Source: JAOUEA01 sp963790335
GTDB lineage: Bacteria; Actinomycetota; UBA4738; HRBIN12
DNA length: 64,000 nucleotides
Reading direction: 5' to 3'
NCBI GenBank assembly: GCA_963790335.1
Contig: CAWBOB010000001.1
Location: 1-64,000, forward strand
The notes beneath the pieces are model-generated. The model worked only from the letters and a program-made list of their open reading frames with translations, was not told the origin of the DNA and did not search any database. The translations under genes and the position numbers were made by a program. Shown here piece by piece: positions 9,218-17,432 of this stretch. Every line of letters begins with the position of its first letter. Positions within the stretch are counted from its first letter, which is position 1.

Positions 9218-10209
9218 CCCGCCAGCGCGAACAGATGGGCGAGCAGGTAGCCGAGCACCATGCACGAGGGCCACGTCAGGATCCACGCGGCGACGACCTC
9301 GCCCGCGACACCCCACCGCACCGCCGACAGACGCTTCGTGGCACCCACGCCCATGATCGCCGAGCCGATCGCATGGGTCGTCGAGACCGGGATGCCGAGC
9401 CGGGCTGCGATGGTGATCACGGTGGCGGCGCCGGTCTCGGCCGCGAAGCCGTTCACCGGCTCGAGGTGGGTCAGACGCATGCCCATCGTCCTGATCACGC
9501 GCCAGCCGCCGACCATCGTGCCGACTCCCATCACGACCGCGGCGCTCACGATCATCCAGAGCTCGATCGTGAGCTCGGGTGCCTCGGCGCCGAGCGTCCC
9601 CACCTCGTTCAGGTAGAACGCGAGCGCGATGATGCCCATCGTCTTCTGCGCGTCGTTGGTGCCGTGGCTGAACGCCATGAAGCCGGCGGAGACGATCTGT
9701 CCTCGACCGAAGATCTTCGACACGGTCGGTCGTCGGACCTTCGCGAACAGGCGATAGATCGCCACCATCAGCAGCAATCCCATGAGGAAGCCGCCCAGCG
9801 GCGAGGTCACGAGCCCGATCAAGCTCTTCGACGTGCCGGACCATTCCAGCGCCTCGAGCCCTCCGGTCGCGAACCCTGCGCCGATCAAGCCGGCGACGAG
9901 GGCATGCGACTCGCTCGAGGGAAGGCCGAAGTACTGCGCCGACAATGCCCAGAGGGTGGCCGCCAGCACCGCCGCGGCGACCGTGCCGAGGGTGACGAAC
10001 CCGGGGTCCACGATGCCCGAGGCGATCGTCTTGGCGACGGCGGTGCCGACGACGAGGGCGCCGACTAGGTTCAGCGTGCCGGCCATGATCACGGCAGGCA
10101 GGGGCCGCAGGACGCGTGTCGACACCACCGTGGCGATCGAGTTGGGCGCGTCGGTCCAGCCGTTGGCGAACTCGAACAGGTACGCCAGCACGAGCACGAC
10201 GATGAACAT
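9214..10209 (-). CDS. pit: Inorganic phosphate transporter, PiT family
   Basis: A 331-residue integral membrane protein of the PiT family, low-affinity metal-phosphate/H+ symporters of the inner membrane. Both signature repeats are visible: FANGWTDAPNSIATVVSTR at the N-terminus and FSHGTNDAQKTMGIIAL in the second half, with GLPSSESHALVAGLIGAG and IPVSTTHAIGSAIMGVG as the paired loops. The ATG overlaps the stop of the upstream DUF47 gene (TGATG in the transcript), so start choice is firm. Pairing with a DUF47 (PhoU-like) protein is the standard arrangement for PiT. Confidence 0.95.
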   Translation of the reverse strand: MFIVVLVLAYLFEFANGWTDAPNSIATVVSTRVLRPLPAVIMAGTLNLVGALVVGTAVAKTIASGIVDPGFVTLGTVAAAVLAATLWALSAQYFGLPSSESHALVAGLIGAGFATGGLEALEWSGTSKSLIGLVTSPLGGFLMGLLLMVAIYRLFAKVRRPTVSKIFGRGQIVSAGFMAFSHGTNDAQKTMGIIALAFYLNEVGTLGAEAPELTIELWMIVSAAVVMGVGTMVGGWRVIRTMGMRLTHLEPVNGFAAETGAATVITIAARLGIPVSTTHAIGSAIMGVGATKRLSAVRWGVAGEVVAAWILTWPSCMVLGYLLAHLFALAG

Positions 10210-10832
10210 CAGGACTGCTTGAGGGCGATCGCCTCGAGGACGTTCCCGACGTTCTGCAGGCGGTCGATCGCGGCTTCCACCTCGTCGATGATGTCCTTCC
10301 ATTTCAGGACGTCCATCGCCGCGTGGTCACCGCCGAACAGGTCGGCGACGGCCCTTCGGTAGATGCGGTCGCCCTCGTCCTCGAGCTCTTGCACGCGGAT
10401 GAAGAACGCACCGAGCTGCTTGTACTTCGGGAGCGTCTCGACCGCTTCGCGCACCGAGGTCGCGGCGCGGTGCAACACGTCGGCCTGCGCCTTCATCTCG
10501 GGCAGCGGCGCCTCGATGCCGTGCAGCACCAGCAGGTCGGCCGCGGCGTCGATATGGTCGAGCACGTCGTCGAGCCCCGAGGTGAGCCGGTGGATGTCCT
10601 CGTGGTCGAGCGGCGTGACGAAGACCGTGTTGAGGCGTTTCGCCACCTCGTGGACTACCTCGTCGCCGTGGTTCTCGATCTCGTGGATGTACGCGGCTCG
10701 CGCCGTGGTGTCGTCGAACTCGGTGATCATCGACTCGTACAGGGCTGCGGCTTCCTCGAGCCGCGAGGCGAGCTGCGTGAACAGCTCGAAGAAGCTCTGG
10801 TCCTGCGGGATGAGTCGGCGGAGCCACGACAT
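10209..10832 (-). CDS. DUF47 (PhoU-like) regulator of PiT
   Basis: A 207-residue, largely helical protein of the DUF47/PhoU-like family. It has FFELFTQLASRLEEAAALYE near the start, then IENHGDEVVHEVAKRLNTVFVTPLDHEDIH (an E-x3-D pattern used for metal binding in PhoU) and a second E-x3-D repeat ELEDEGDRIYRRAV. Family members are thought to regulate the PiT transporter encoded next to them. GGAGG lies 7 bases before the ATG. It is the first gene of the three-gene operon with pit and the small membrane protein. Confidence 0.92.
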   Translation of the reverse strand: MSWLRRLIPQDQSFFELFTQLASRLEEAAALYESMITEFDDTTARAAYIHEIENHGDEVVHEVAKRLNTVFVTPLDHEDIHRLTSGLDDVLDHIDAAADLLVLHGIEAPLPEMKAQADVLHRAATSVREAVETLPKYKQLGAFFIRVQELEDEGDRIYRRAVADLFGGDHAAMDVLKWKDIIDEVEAAIDRLQNVGNVLEAIALKQS

Positions 10833-10970
10833 GGGCGACCTCCTCCACGCTCGGAAGCAGCGTGCGAAGGCTATGCATCGGAGGATGCGTTGTCCATCGT
10901 CCATCGGTCTGTTCTTGCGCCGGTTGCGACCGGCCGAGCGATGCGCCAAGGTTCCGGTCGTGATGCGACC

Positions 10971-11564
10971 GTGCAGCTGAACCCGACCGAGCGGGATCGG
11001 CTGCTCGTGTTCACCGCCGCGCAGCTCGCGCGCGAGACCCTGGCGCGCGGACTCGCCCTGAACGCACCCGAGGCGATCGCGCTGATCTGCGACGAGATGC
11101 ATCTGGAAGCCCGCACCGGCGCCACGTACGAGCAGGTCGTGGAAGCCGGGCTCGACGTCGCCCGGCGCACACCTGTGCTCGAGGGGGTGCCGGAGATCGT
11201 CCGCGAGATCCGCGTCGAAGTGCTGCTCGACGAGGGTACGCGCCTCGTCGTGCTTCGTGCTCCGTTCGGAACCGGCGAGACGCTTGGTCCTGGTGCCGTG
11301 CGGTTCGCCCCAGGAGCGGTCGAGCTCGTTCCCGGCCGCGAGCGTCGTCGGCTCGTCGTGCGCAATACGTCGCGGCGTCCGATCCGCGTCTCGTCGCACT
11401 TCCCCTTCTGGCAGGTGAACCCGTCGCTCGAGCTCGACCGTGAGGCCGCGCGAGGCTTCCGGCTCGACCTGCCCGCGGGCGACTCCCTCAGGTGGGCGCC
11501 CGGAGAAGAGATCGAGGTCGAACTCGTGGCCTACGGCGGCGGCGCTCGGCCGGGAGCCGGCTGA
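10971..11564 (+). CDS. Urease gamma-beta fusion subunit (UreAB type)
   Basis: Residues 1-100 align with urease gamma (VQLNPTERDRLLVFTAAQLA, ALNAPEAIALICDE, VLEGVPEIVREIRVEVLL). About 105-197 align with urease beta (VRNTSRRPIRVSSHFPFWQV, NPSLELDREAARGFRLDLPA, EVELVAYGG). Fused gamma-beta chains are known in some actinobacteria. The stop overlaps the ureC-like ATG. I chose the GTG at 10971 because family members begin with MxLxPxE; an in-frame ATG at 10941 would add ten residues. No ureD, E, F or G genes are within the window. Confidence 0.88.
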   Translation: MQLNPTERDRLLVFTAAQLARETLARGLALNAPEAIALICDEMHLEARTGATYEQVVEAGLDVARRTPVLEGVPEIVREIRVEVLLDEGTRLVVLRAPFGTGETLGPGAVRFAPGAVELVPGRERRRLVVRNTSRRPIRVSSHFPFWQVNPSLELDREAARGFRLDLPAGDSLRWAPGEEIEVELVAYGGGARPGAG

Positions 11565-13303
11565 TGCCCCGGTCGATCTCACGTGAGGAGCATGCGCTCC
11601 GACACGGCCCGACCACGGGAGACCGCGTACGGCTCGGCGACACCGATCTGTGGATCCGCATCGAGGACGACCTCACTGAGCCGGCCGACCAGGCCCTGTG
11701 GGGCTACGCCAAGAATCTTCGCTCGCGCATGACCCAGCGCGACGGCGCGACGAGCGAGAGCGAGCTCGACGCGGTGATCGGCAGCGCGATCGTGCTCGAC
11801 CCGCTGCTCGGCGTCGTGAAGGCGGACATCGGCATCAAGGACGGTCGCATCGCCGGCATCGGTCGCGCCGGCAACCCCGACATCACCGACGGCGTCGACC
11901 TCACGATCGGGCCGGGCACCTGGCCGATCCCGAGCCACGGGCTGATCGCGACGCCAGGCGGCATCGACAGCCACGTGCATCTGCTGAGCCCCCGGCTCGT
12001 GCCGGTGGCGCTCAGCGCGGGGGTGACCACCCTGATCACCGCCGGCTTCGAGGAGCCGGCCTGGCGCATGCACCGCACGCTCGAGGCGTTCGAGTTCCTG
12101 CCGGTGAACCTCGGGCTGCAGGCGAGCGCCCGGGCCGACCGGCGCGAACCGCTCGACGTGCTGATCGAGGCCGGCGCGGTGGGACTGAAGATCCACGAGG
12201 ACTGGGGCGCCTATCCCGAGATCGTCGACGCGACCCTGGAGGTGGCCGACGCCCACGACGTGGCGGTGTGCCTGCACACCGACGGGCTCAACGAGTCGAC
12301 CGAGCTCGAAGGCACGATCGCAGCGATCGGCTCACGCACGATCCACGCGTACCACGTGGAGGGCGCCGGAGGCGGTCACGTGCCCGACGTGCTCGGCCTC
12401 GTGCGCGTGCCGAACGTGCTCTGCTCGTCGACCACGCCGGGACTGCCCTGGGGGCGTGCCGCCGATCTCGAGCACACCGACATGATCCTGATCGTGCACG
12501 AAGGAAACGCGGCCGTGCCGGGCGACGTGGAGGGTGCCCGCGAGCGCGTGCGCGCCACGACGATGGCCGCCGAAGGACCGCTGCACGATCTCGGGGCGAT
12601 CTCGATCGTGAACTCCGACTCGCAAGGCATGGGGCGCATCGGCGAGACGATCCGGCGCACGTGGCAGCTCGCCCACGTGATGAAGGCGTGGCGCGCGAGC
12701 GAGCTCGGCGCCGGCTGGCCCGAGCTGCCGAGCGCGCGTCGGCTGCGGCCGCGCCCGGAGGGGTCGGTCGACGACGACGGGCTCGGGCCCGACGACAACG
12801 AACGCGTGCTCACCTACCTCGCCAAGCACACCGCCGAGCCGGCGATCGTGCACGGTGTGGCCGGCGAAGTGGGCTCGCTCGCCCCCGGGCACCTGGCCGA
12901 CATCGTGCTGTGGGAACCGACCCGCTTCGGCGTGCGACCCTTCCTCGTGCTGAAGGGCGGCGCGGTGGCCTGGAGCGCGATGGGCGAGGGCAACGCCAGC
13001 GTGCACGGCGCCGAGCCCACGCGGTACGGGCCGGATTGGGGGGGCACCGGCGAGGCGGCCGCGCGCTTGTCGACGACGTTCGTGTCGGCGGCCGCGCTCG
13101 ACGCGGGCATGCCCGGCACGCGCCGGCGCGTCGCCGCGGTGCGCGGTACGAGGGGGCTCACGCGGTCCGACCTCGTCGCGAACTCCGCGGTGCCGGATAT
13201 CGAAGTCTCGCCCGACGACGGCGAGGTGTCGCTCGACGGGCGCGTGCTCGAGTGCGAGCCGGTGGCCGAGGTGCCGCTCTCCCGCCGCTATCTGCTCGCG
13301 TGA
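11564..13303 (+). CDS. Urease alpha subunit-like protein, orphan and with altered flap
   Basis: A 579-residue UreC homologue. All nickel-centre residues are present: H137 and H139 (GGIDSHVHL), the carbamylated lysine K209 with H211 (GLKIHEDWG), H238 (CLHTDGLNE), H272 (EGAGGGH) and D352 (NSDSQGMGR). The mobile flap differs from classical urease. The Cys-His-His of the Klebsiella enzyme (319-321) reads Val311-His312-Glu313, so the cysteine and second histidine are lost while the catalytic histidine and a flap arginine (R328) remain. The C-terminus is typical. Without maturation genes nearby, nickel loading would need factors elsewhere, or the enzyme may act on another amide. Confidence 0.85.
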   Translation: MPRSISREEHALRHGPTTGDRVRLGDTDLWIRIEDDLTEPADQALWGYAKNLRSRMTQRDGATSESELDAVIGSAIVLDPLLGVVKADIGIKDGRIAGIGRAGNPDITDGVDLTIGPGTWPIPSHGLIATPGGIDSHVHLLSPRLVPVALSAGVTTLITAGFEEPAWRMHRTLEAFEFLPVNLGLQASARADRREPLDVLIEAGAVGLKIHEDWGAYPEIVDATLEVADAHDVAVCLHTDGLNESTELEGTIAAIGSRTIHAYHVEGAGGGHVPDVLGLVRVPNVLCSSTTPGLPWGRAADLEHTDMILIVHEGNAAVPGDVEGARERVRATTMAAEGPLHDLGAISIVNSDSQGMGRIGETIRRTWQLAHVMKAWRASELGAGWPELPSARRLRPRPEGSVDDDGLGPDDNERVLTYLAKHTAEPAIVHGVAGEVGSLAPGHLADIVLWEPTRFGVRPFLVLKGGAVAWSAMGEGNASVHGAEPTRYGPDWGGTGEAAARLSTTFVSAAALDAGMPGTRRRVAAVRGTRGLTRSDLVANSAVPDIEVSPDDGEVSLDGRVLECEPVAEVPLSRRYLLA

Positions 13304-13341
13304 GTTGCGCCGGCCCTGCGCCGACCGAACGAACAGGCGAA

Positions 13342-13370
13342 CGGGGCGGTGGCCGTCGGCCACCGCCCCG
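13342..13370. terminator. Bidirectional hairpin terminator between convergent genes
   Basis: A perfect 13-bp stem with a GTC loop lies between the stop of the ureC-like gene and the stop of the convergent DUF4397 gene, 39 and 21 bases away. It is symmetrical and could end transcription from both sides. Confidence 0.7.
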
Positions 13371-13390
13371 TGTCGCGAGGTGCACCTGGG

Positions 13391-14077
13391 TCAGGCCTTC
13401 TCGCCCACCTCGAGCGGGATGATCGCGAGGCCGTAGCCCGCGCTCCCGTTGCCCCAGGCGTAGACCTGGTAGCTCACGCCGGCCTCGAGCGAGACGTCGG
13501 CAGGGCCGATCACCGGGTTGCTGCGGCGCGCCAGCGACACGAACACCTCGTAGTCGCCGTCGGGCACGTCGAAGCGACGTTGCGCGCCCCACACGAACCG
13601 GCGTCCGCGGTTCAACGCGGAGCCGTTCGCCCACACGTTCACCGCGGGCGCGTCGGCCGTGTGGCGCACGACCAGGCGAGCCTCGCCTGCCTCGGTCCGG
13701 CGCGTGTTGTTCCGGAACAGCGCCAGGTTCGGCGCGCCGTGATCGTCGAGGTTCGCGACGACCGTGTAGTTGCGGTGGCGGCCACCGGCGAGGTCGGCCA
13801 CGGCCGACAGCACCGCGGCGCCGCAACGCTCGCCGGCCGGTGTCACCTTCAGGCGATACTCGCCTTCGGGTAGGCGGACGCCCGACACCACGTCGCCGGG
13901 CTTGAACCCGGTGATCGCCTTCGCGCCGTTGACGCACACGTCGACCGTGAGCCCGGGGATACCGTGCACCACGTTGAGCGTGAACTTCTGCGTGCCCGTC
14001 GCCTGTGCCGGCGCCGCGCCGAACAAGGCCATCGTCGTCGCGAGCGCGACGGCGAGCCCGATGATGCGCTTCATCAT
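13391..14077 (-). CDS. Secreted DUF4397-domain protein
   Basis: The 228-residue protein begins with a clear signal peptide (MMKRIIGLAVALATTMALFG, cut near AQA-TG). Two immunoglobulin-like DUF4397 halves follow: one around FTLNVVHGIPGLTVDVCVNG and one around ARLVVRHTADAPAVNVWANG, with the typical LPEGEYRLKVTPAG and VPDGDYEVFVSLA strands. Such proteins are exported and bind or decorate the surface; no enzymatic role is known. GGGAGGGAG stands just before two adjacent ATGs (14077 and 14074); the second has the better spacing. Confidence 0.88.
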   Translation of the reverse strand: MMKRIIGLAVALATTMALFGAAPAQATGTQKFTLNVVHGIPGLTVDVCVNGAKAITGFKPGDVVSGVRLPEGEYRLKVTPAGERCGAAVLSAVADLAGGRHRNYTVVANLDDHGAPNLALFRNNTRRTEAGEARLVVRHTADAPAVNVWANGSALNRGRRFVWGAQRRFDVPDGDYEVFVSLARRSNPVIGPADVSLEAGVSYQVYAWGNGSAGYGLAIIPLEVGEKA

Positions 14078-14230
14078 GCTCCCTCCCTTCGCGCGGACGG
14101 GGGCACGAGGCGGTTGCCTCCCCCCGGCGTATCCGCGCACCTGGTACCGAGCAGTGCGTGCCACGCCGGGAGGTGGATCACGACCAGGGTGGGGTGCATA
14201 GGTTCCGCGACCGGCGGCCGAGCACGCGGC

Positions 14231-15877
14231 CTAGGACCGGTCGTAGACGACGCGGCCGGAGGCGATCGTGAGCTCGACCGTCGTCTCGCCGATGGAACCC
14301 AGGGAGCGATCGAAGGGATCGCGGTCGAGCACCGCGAGGTCGGCTCGCATGCCGGGGGCGAGCACGCCCGCCTCGTCGTCGTGGTTCACGTAGGCCGATC
14401 CGCGCGTGAACGCCGACATCGCGGTCGCGAGGTCGATGCGCTGCGAGGCGTCGAGCGGCTCTGCCTCGGGCTCACCGGGCGGTTGGCGGGTCACCGCGAC
14501 CTCCAGCTCGAGCCACGGGTTCGGCGTCGTCACGGGCCAGTCGCTGCCCATGCACATCACGGCGCCGCTCGCGTGCACCGAACCGATCGGGTAGAGCCGC
14601 GCGGCACGCTCCTCACCCACGCGCGGCACCGTGAGGGTGTCGACGACCGGATCGGGCTGGGCCCAGTACGGCTGGAAGTTCGCCACGACCCCGGCGCGTC
14701 TGAGCCGGGGCAGATCGGCGGGGTCGGGCAGCTGCAGGTGCGCGATGTGATGGCGCGCGTCGTTCCACCCGTTCGCGGCCCTGGCGGCCTCGACCGCGTC
14801 GAGCGCGCTGCGGACGGCCCGGTCGCCCAGCGCGTGCTGGTGCACCTGGAACCCGCGTGCGTCGAGCGCGACGACCGCCTCGGTGAGCGCGTCGGCGTCG
14901 ACGAACTGGATGCCTCGGCCGTGCCGCTCGCCGAACGCGCCCTCGTAGGGGTCGAGCATCGAGCCGGAGCCGTTCTCGGGACAGCCGTCGAGCATGATCT
15001 TGACCGTGCCGGCGTCGAGCATGCCTCCGGTCGCCCACGCTCGCTGCTCGACGAGGCGGTCGACCTGCTCCATGCCGGCGTGGCGGTCCCACCACATCGC
15101 GGCCACGACGCGCATGCTGAGCGTTCCCTCGTCGGCGAGCTCGCGGTAGGCGCGCAGCAGATCTGGCTCGACCCACGCGTCCTGCCATCCGGTGATGCCG
15201 AGGGCGTGCAGCTCGCGCTGCGCGCGCAGCAGGTAGGTCTTCCACCGGGCGACGCTCGGTTGCGCGGCCACGGTGCGCAGCACGTCGTAGGCGGCGCCCT
15301 CCTGCAACGTGCCGGTGGGCGATCCGTCGGCGTCTCGCACGATGTAACCGTCCCAGGGATCGGGGGACGACGCCGTGATGCCGGCGACCTCGAGCGCCTT
15401 GGAGTTCACCCACGCGCCGTGCACGTCGGTGTTCAACAGGAACACGGGCCGGTCCGGCACGACCGCGTCGAGGTCTTCCTTGCGGGGGCCGTCGGTCTCG
15501 GCGAACAGCGTGCCGTACCAGCCACCCCCCACGATCCACTCGAGGTCGGGGTTCTCGTTCGCGACCCGCCCGATCCGCTCGAGGTAGTCGGCTTTCGTGT
15601 GCAGATCGTCGAGGTTCACGTTGAGCAGGTTGCGGGCCGCGACCGACGGATGCGCGTGCGCGTCCTGGAAGCCCGGCACCACCATGCATCCCGGACGGCT
15701 GATGACCTCGGTGGCCGATCCACGCAGCGGCCGCACGTCGTCGTCGCTTCCGACCGCGACGACGCGATCGCCGCTGATCGCGATGGCTCGCGCCCGGCGC
15801 CGGGCCGCGTCTCCGCACCAGACGTCGGCGTCGGCGATGATGAGATCGGCGACGGAGGGCGGGGTGGCCTCGGACAC
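14231..15877 (-). CDS. Amidohydrolase, YtcJ-like (Amidohydro_3)
   Basis: A 548-residue member of the metal-dependent amidohydrolase superfamily. The metal-binding HxH appears as FQDAHAHPSVAARN, later metal and catalytic residues as HQHALGDRAVRSALDA, HHIAHLQLPDP and CMGSDWPVTTPNPW. The C-terminal beta-sandwich closes with APGMRADLAVLDRDPF. The YtcJ subgroup hydrolyses amides or related bonds in small molecules; the substrate is not predictable. The frame stays open far upstream, but the protein-like part starts at the GTG used here (VSEATPPSVADLIIADADVW). Confidence 0.88.
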   Translation of the reverse strand: MSEATPPSVADLIIADADVWCGDAARRRARAIAISGDRVVAVGSDDDVRPLRGSATEVISRPGCMVVPGFQDAHAHPSVAARNLLNVNLDDLHTKADYLERIGRVANENPDLEWIVGGGWYGTLFAETDGPRKEDLDAVVPDRPVFLLNTDVHGAWVNSKALEVAGITASSPDPWDGYIVRDADGSPTGTLQEGAAYDVLRTVAAQPSVARWKTYLLRAQRELHALGITGWQDAWVEPDLLRAYRELADEGTLSMRVVAAMWWDRHAGMEQVDRLVEQRAWATGGMLDAGTVKIMLDGCPENGSGSMLDPYEGAFGERHGRGIQFVDADALTEAVVALDARGFQVHQHALGDRAVRSALDAVEAARAANGWNDARHHIAHLQLPDPADLPRLRRAGVVANFQPYWAQPDPVVDTLTVPRVGEERAARLYPIGSVHASGAVMCMGSDWPVTTPNPWLELEVAVTRQPPGEPEAEPLDASQRIDLATAMSAFTRGSAYVNHDDEAGVLAPGMRADLAVLDRDPFDRSLGSIGETTVELTIASGRVVYDRS

Positions 15878-15920
15878 GGCGCGGACCCTAGCATGGGGCC
15901 GGACAGGAGGGAGAGCGCAC

Positions 15921-16334
15921 ATGGAGTCAACCCTGGTGCAACGTCGGGTCGTGGGAGCGGTTCGTGGCGAGGAAGTCGACATCCGAGACGGCGTGGTGGG
16001 CGCCGCCGCCTCGTCGAACGACCTGTTCCTCACCAACGGGGGCGCGGGTGCCCTCGCCGCGAAGGGGAACATGACGATCACGAACGGCGGTGGCGGACCG
16101 ATGCTGATCGGCGGCGACGTCGCGATCACGAACGGAGGTGCGCAGACGATCGTCGCAGCCGGCGGCGCGACGCTCGGCGAGCGGAGCTTCGTGGCCTTCG
16201 TGCTCTCGCCGTCGGTCACGGTGGAGCAGGGAGGGCGCGTGCTGTGCTCCACGCCCCAGGCGCTCGCGTTCGGCGGCATCGTGAGCGCCGCGATCCTCGC
16301 GGTCGGCGTCCTCGTGCGAGGTCGGCGCCGGTAG
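15921..16334 (+). CDS. Small beta-solenoid-like protein with C-terminal membrane anchor
   Basis: The 137-residue protein has short glycine-rich turns repeating about every 15-20 residues (LFLTNGGAGALAAKGN, MTITNGGGGPMLIGGD, VAITNGGAQTIVAAGG), the look of a small beta-solenoid. It ends with one hydrophobic helix (ALAFGGIVSAAILAVGVLV) and a basic tail RGRRR, as in tail-anchored proteins. GGAGGG lies 8 bases before the ATG. The divergent gene next door encodes another solenoid-plus-membrane protein, so they may work together. No catalytic motif is visible. Confidence 0.75.
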   Translation: MESTLVQRRVVGAVRGEEVDIRDGVVGAAASSNDLFLTNGGAGALAAKGNMTITNGGGGPMLIGGDVAITNGGAQTIVAAGGATLGERSFVAFVLSPSVTVEQGGRVLCSTPQALAFGGIVSAAILAVGVLVRGRRR

Positions 16335-16374
16335 TCCAGCACAGACGAGAGGAGAACCGGCGGGCGCGCCGGAG

Positions 16375-17364
16375 CTAGGTCGGGCCTGCCAGCCCGGCCC
16401 TCGCGGTCTCGTGCCGCCGTGAGGAGCCCGCCCGATGACGCCCGCCCCGTGCCGTGGCCGAGCGTGACCGCCCGGCCGAGGAGCGCGCGCGCCAGACCGC
16501 GACGAACGCCGATCCCAGTCCGAAGGCCGAACCGATCACCCAGACGGCGGCGTTGAGGAACGGCACGAGCCCGACGGCGGCCACGAGGCCCCAGCCCGCG
16601 AAGAGCGGCCTCGCACGGCCGTGCGCGCGTCCCGTGATCGCGCGTCCGAGCGTGAAGCAGGCGAACGCGAGGCCGAGCATCCAGAGCAACCCGGCGGCCA
16701 GGCCAATGGCGAGGCCGAACGGCAGACCAACGATCGTGATCGCCGCCACCGCCGCGAGCAATGGCACGGCGACCGAGAAGACGAGCCCCCACGCCATCGA
16801 GGCGACCGGCGACGAGGTACCCGCGGTCGCGGTGCCGTCGAGCGCTTTCGGCGCGATCGCGAACACCAGCAGGAGCAGGAGCAGCACCGAGACCGCGACC
16901 GCAACGGGCCCGAGCAGCCTGCCGAGCACGGCGAGGGCTCCCCGAGGTGTGAACGCGACCCGGTCTCGAACCTGCCCGGCGACGAGCGCGCCGGGTTCCA
17001 GACGAACGGCCTGACCCCCGAGCACGTCGCGACCGACCGATGCCGTCGGGCCCAACCGGATCGGCCCGTTGAGCGCGACGACGCTTCCACCGACCTGACC
17101 CGAGACCACGATCGGTCCGTCGAGCACCACCACGTCGCCGGTCACCACTCCTGCCACCGATGCACGGCCATGGAAGACGACGACCTCGCCCACCGATCGT
17201 CCTCGCGGCACCGTCACGGTGCCGGAGAGCACGATCTGGTCCTCGGCTCGGCCGACGTCGGCTCCGGGTGTCGGTGTCGGCGTCTGGGCTGCCGCACCCG
17301 TCGGCGCGATCACCGCCCAGACCACGACGCCCACGGCGACCCCCGCCGCCACCCGGTTCATCAC
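16375..17364 (-). CDS. Bactofilin-like exported solenoid with four membrane helices
   Basis: The 329-residue protein starts with a signal peptide (to about residue 26) and a short proline-threonine linker. Residues 45-135 are repeats of the polymer-forming (bactofilin-like) type: GEVVVFHGRASVAGVVTGDV, VVLDGPIVVSGQVGGSV, VALNGPIRLGPTASVGRDV. Four hydrophobic helices follow (about 150-175, 190-215, 222-245, 260-290), then a basic tail. Similar proteins occur widely in bacteria with unknown roles in the envelope. The orientation implied is a solenoid outside and the tail inside. Confidence 0.8.
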   Translation of the reverse strand: MMNRVAAGVAVGVVVWAVIAPTGAAAQTPTPTPGADVGRAEDQIVLSGTVTVPRGRSVGEVVVFHGRASVAGVVTGDVVVLDGPIVVSGQVGGSVVALNGPIRLGPTASVGRDVLGGQAVRLEPGALVAGQVRDRVAFTPRGALAVLGRLLGPVAVAVSVLLLLLLVFAIAPKALDGTATAGTSSPVASMAWGLVFSVAVPLLAAVAAITIVGLPFGLAIGLAAGLLWMLGLAFACFTLGRAITGRAHGRARPLFAGWGLVAAVGLVPFLNAAVWVIGSAFGLGSAFVAVWRARSSAGRSRSATARGGRHRAGSSRRHETARAGLAGPT

Positions 17365-17432
17365 GCGCTCATCGTAGCGGTGCCTCCGGAGCGCCCCGGT
17401 CGCATGTCGGCGTTCCGGGTTAGCGTTGAAGC

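Noticed and set aside
13964..16378. Long open frame antisense to the DUF4397 and amidohydrolase genes
   Set aside because: It is arginine-, glycine- and histidine-rich with no domain; in GC-rich DNA the antisense frame of a real gene stays open by chance. The amidohydrolase on the other strand is convincing.
15878..16792. N-terminal extension of the amidohydrolase frame
   Set aside because: The frame stays open for about 300 codons upstream but is not protein-like and would run through the small solenoid gene and into the bactofilin-like gene. The GTG at 15877 begins the recognisable protein.
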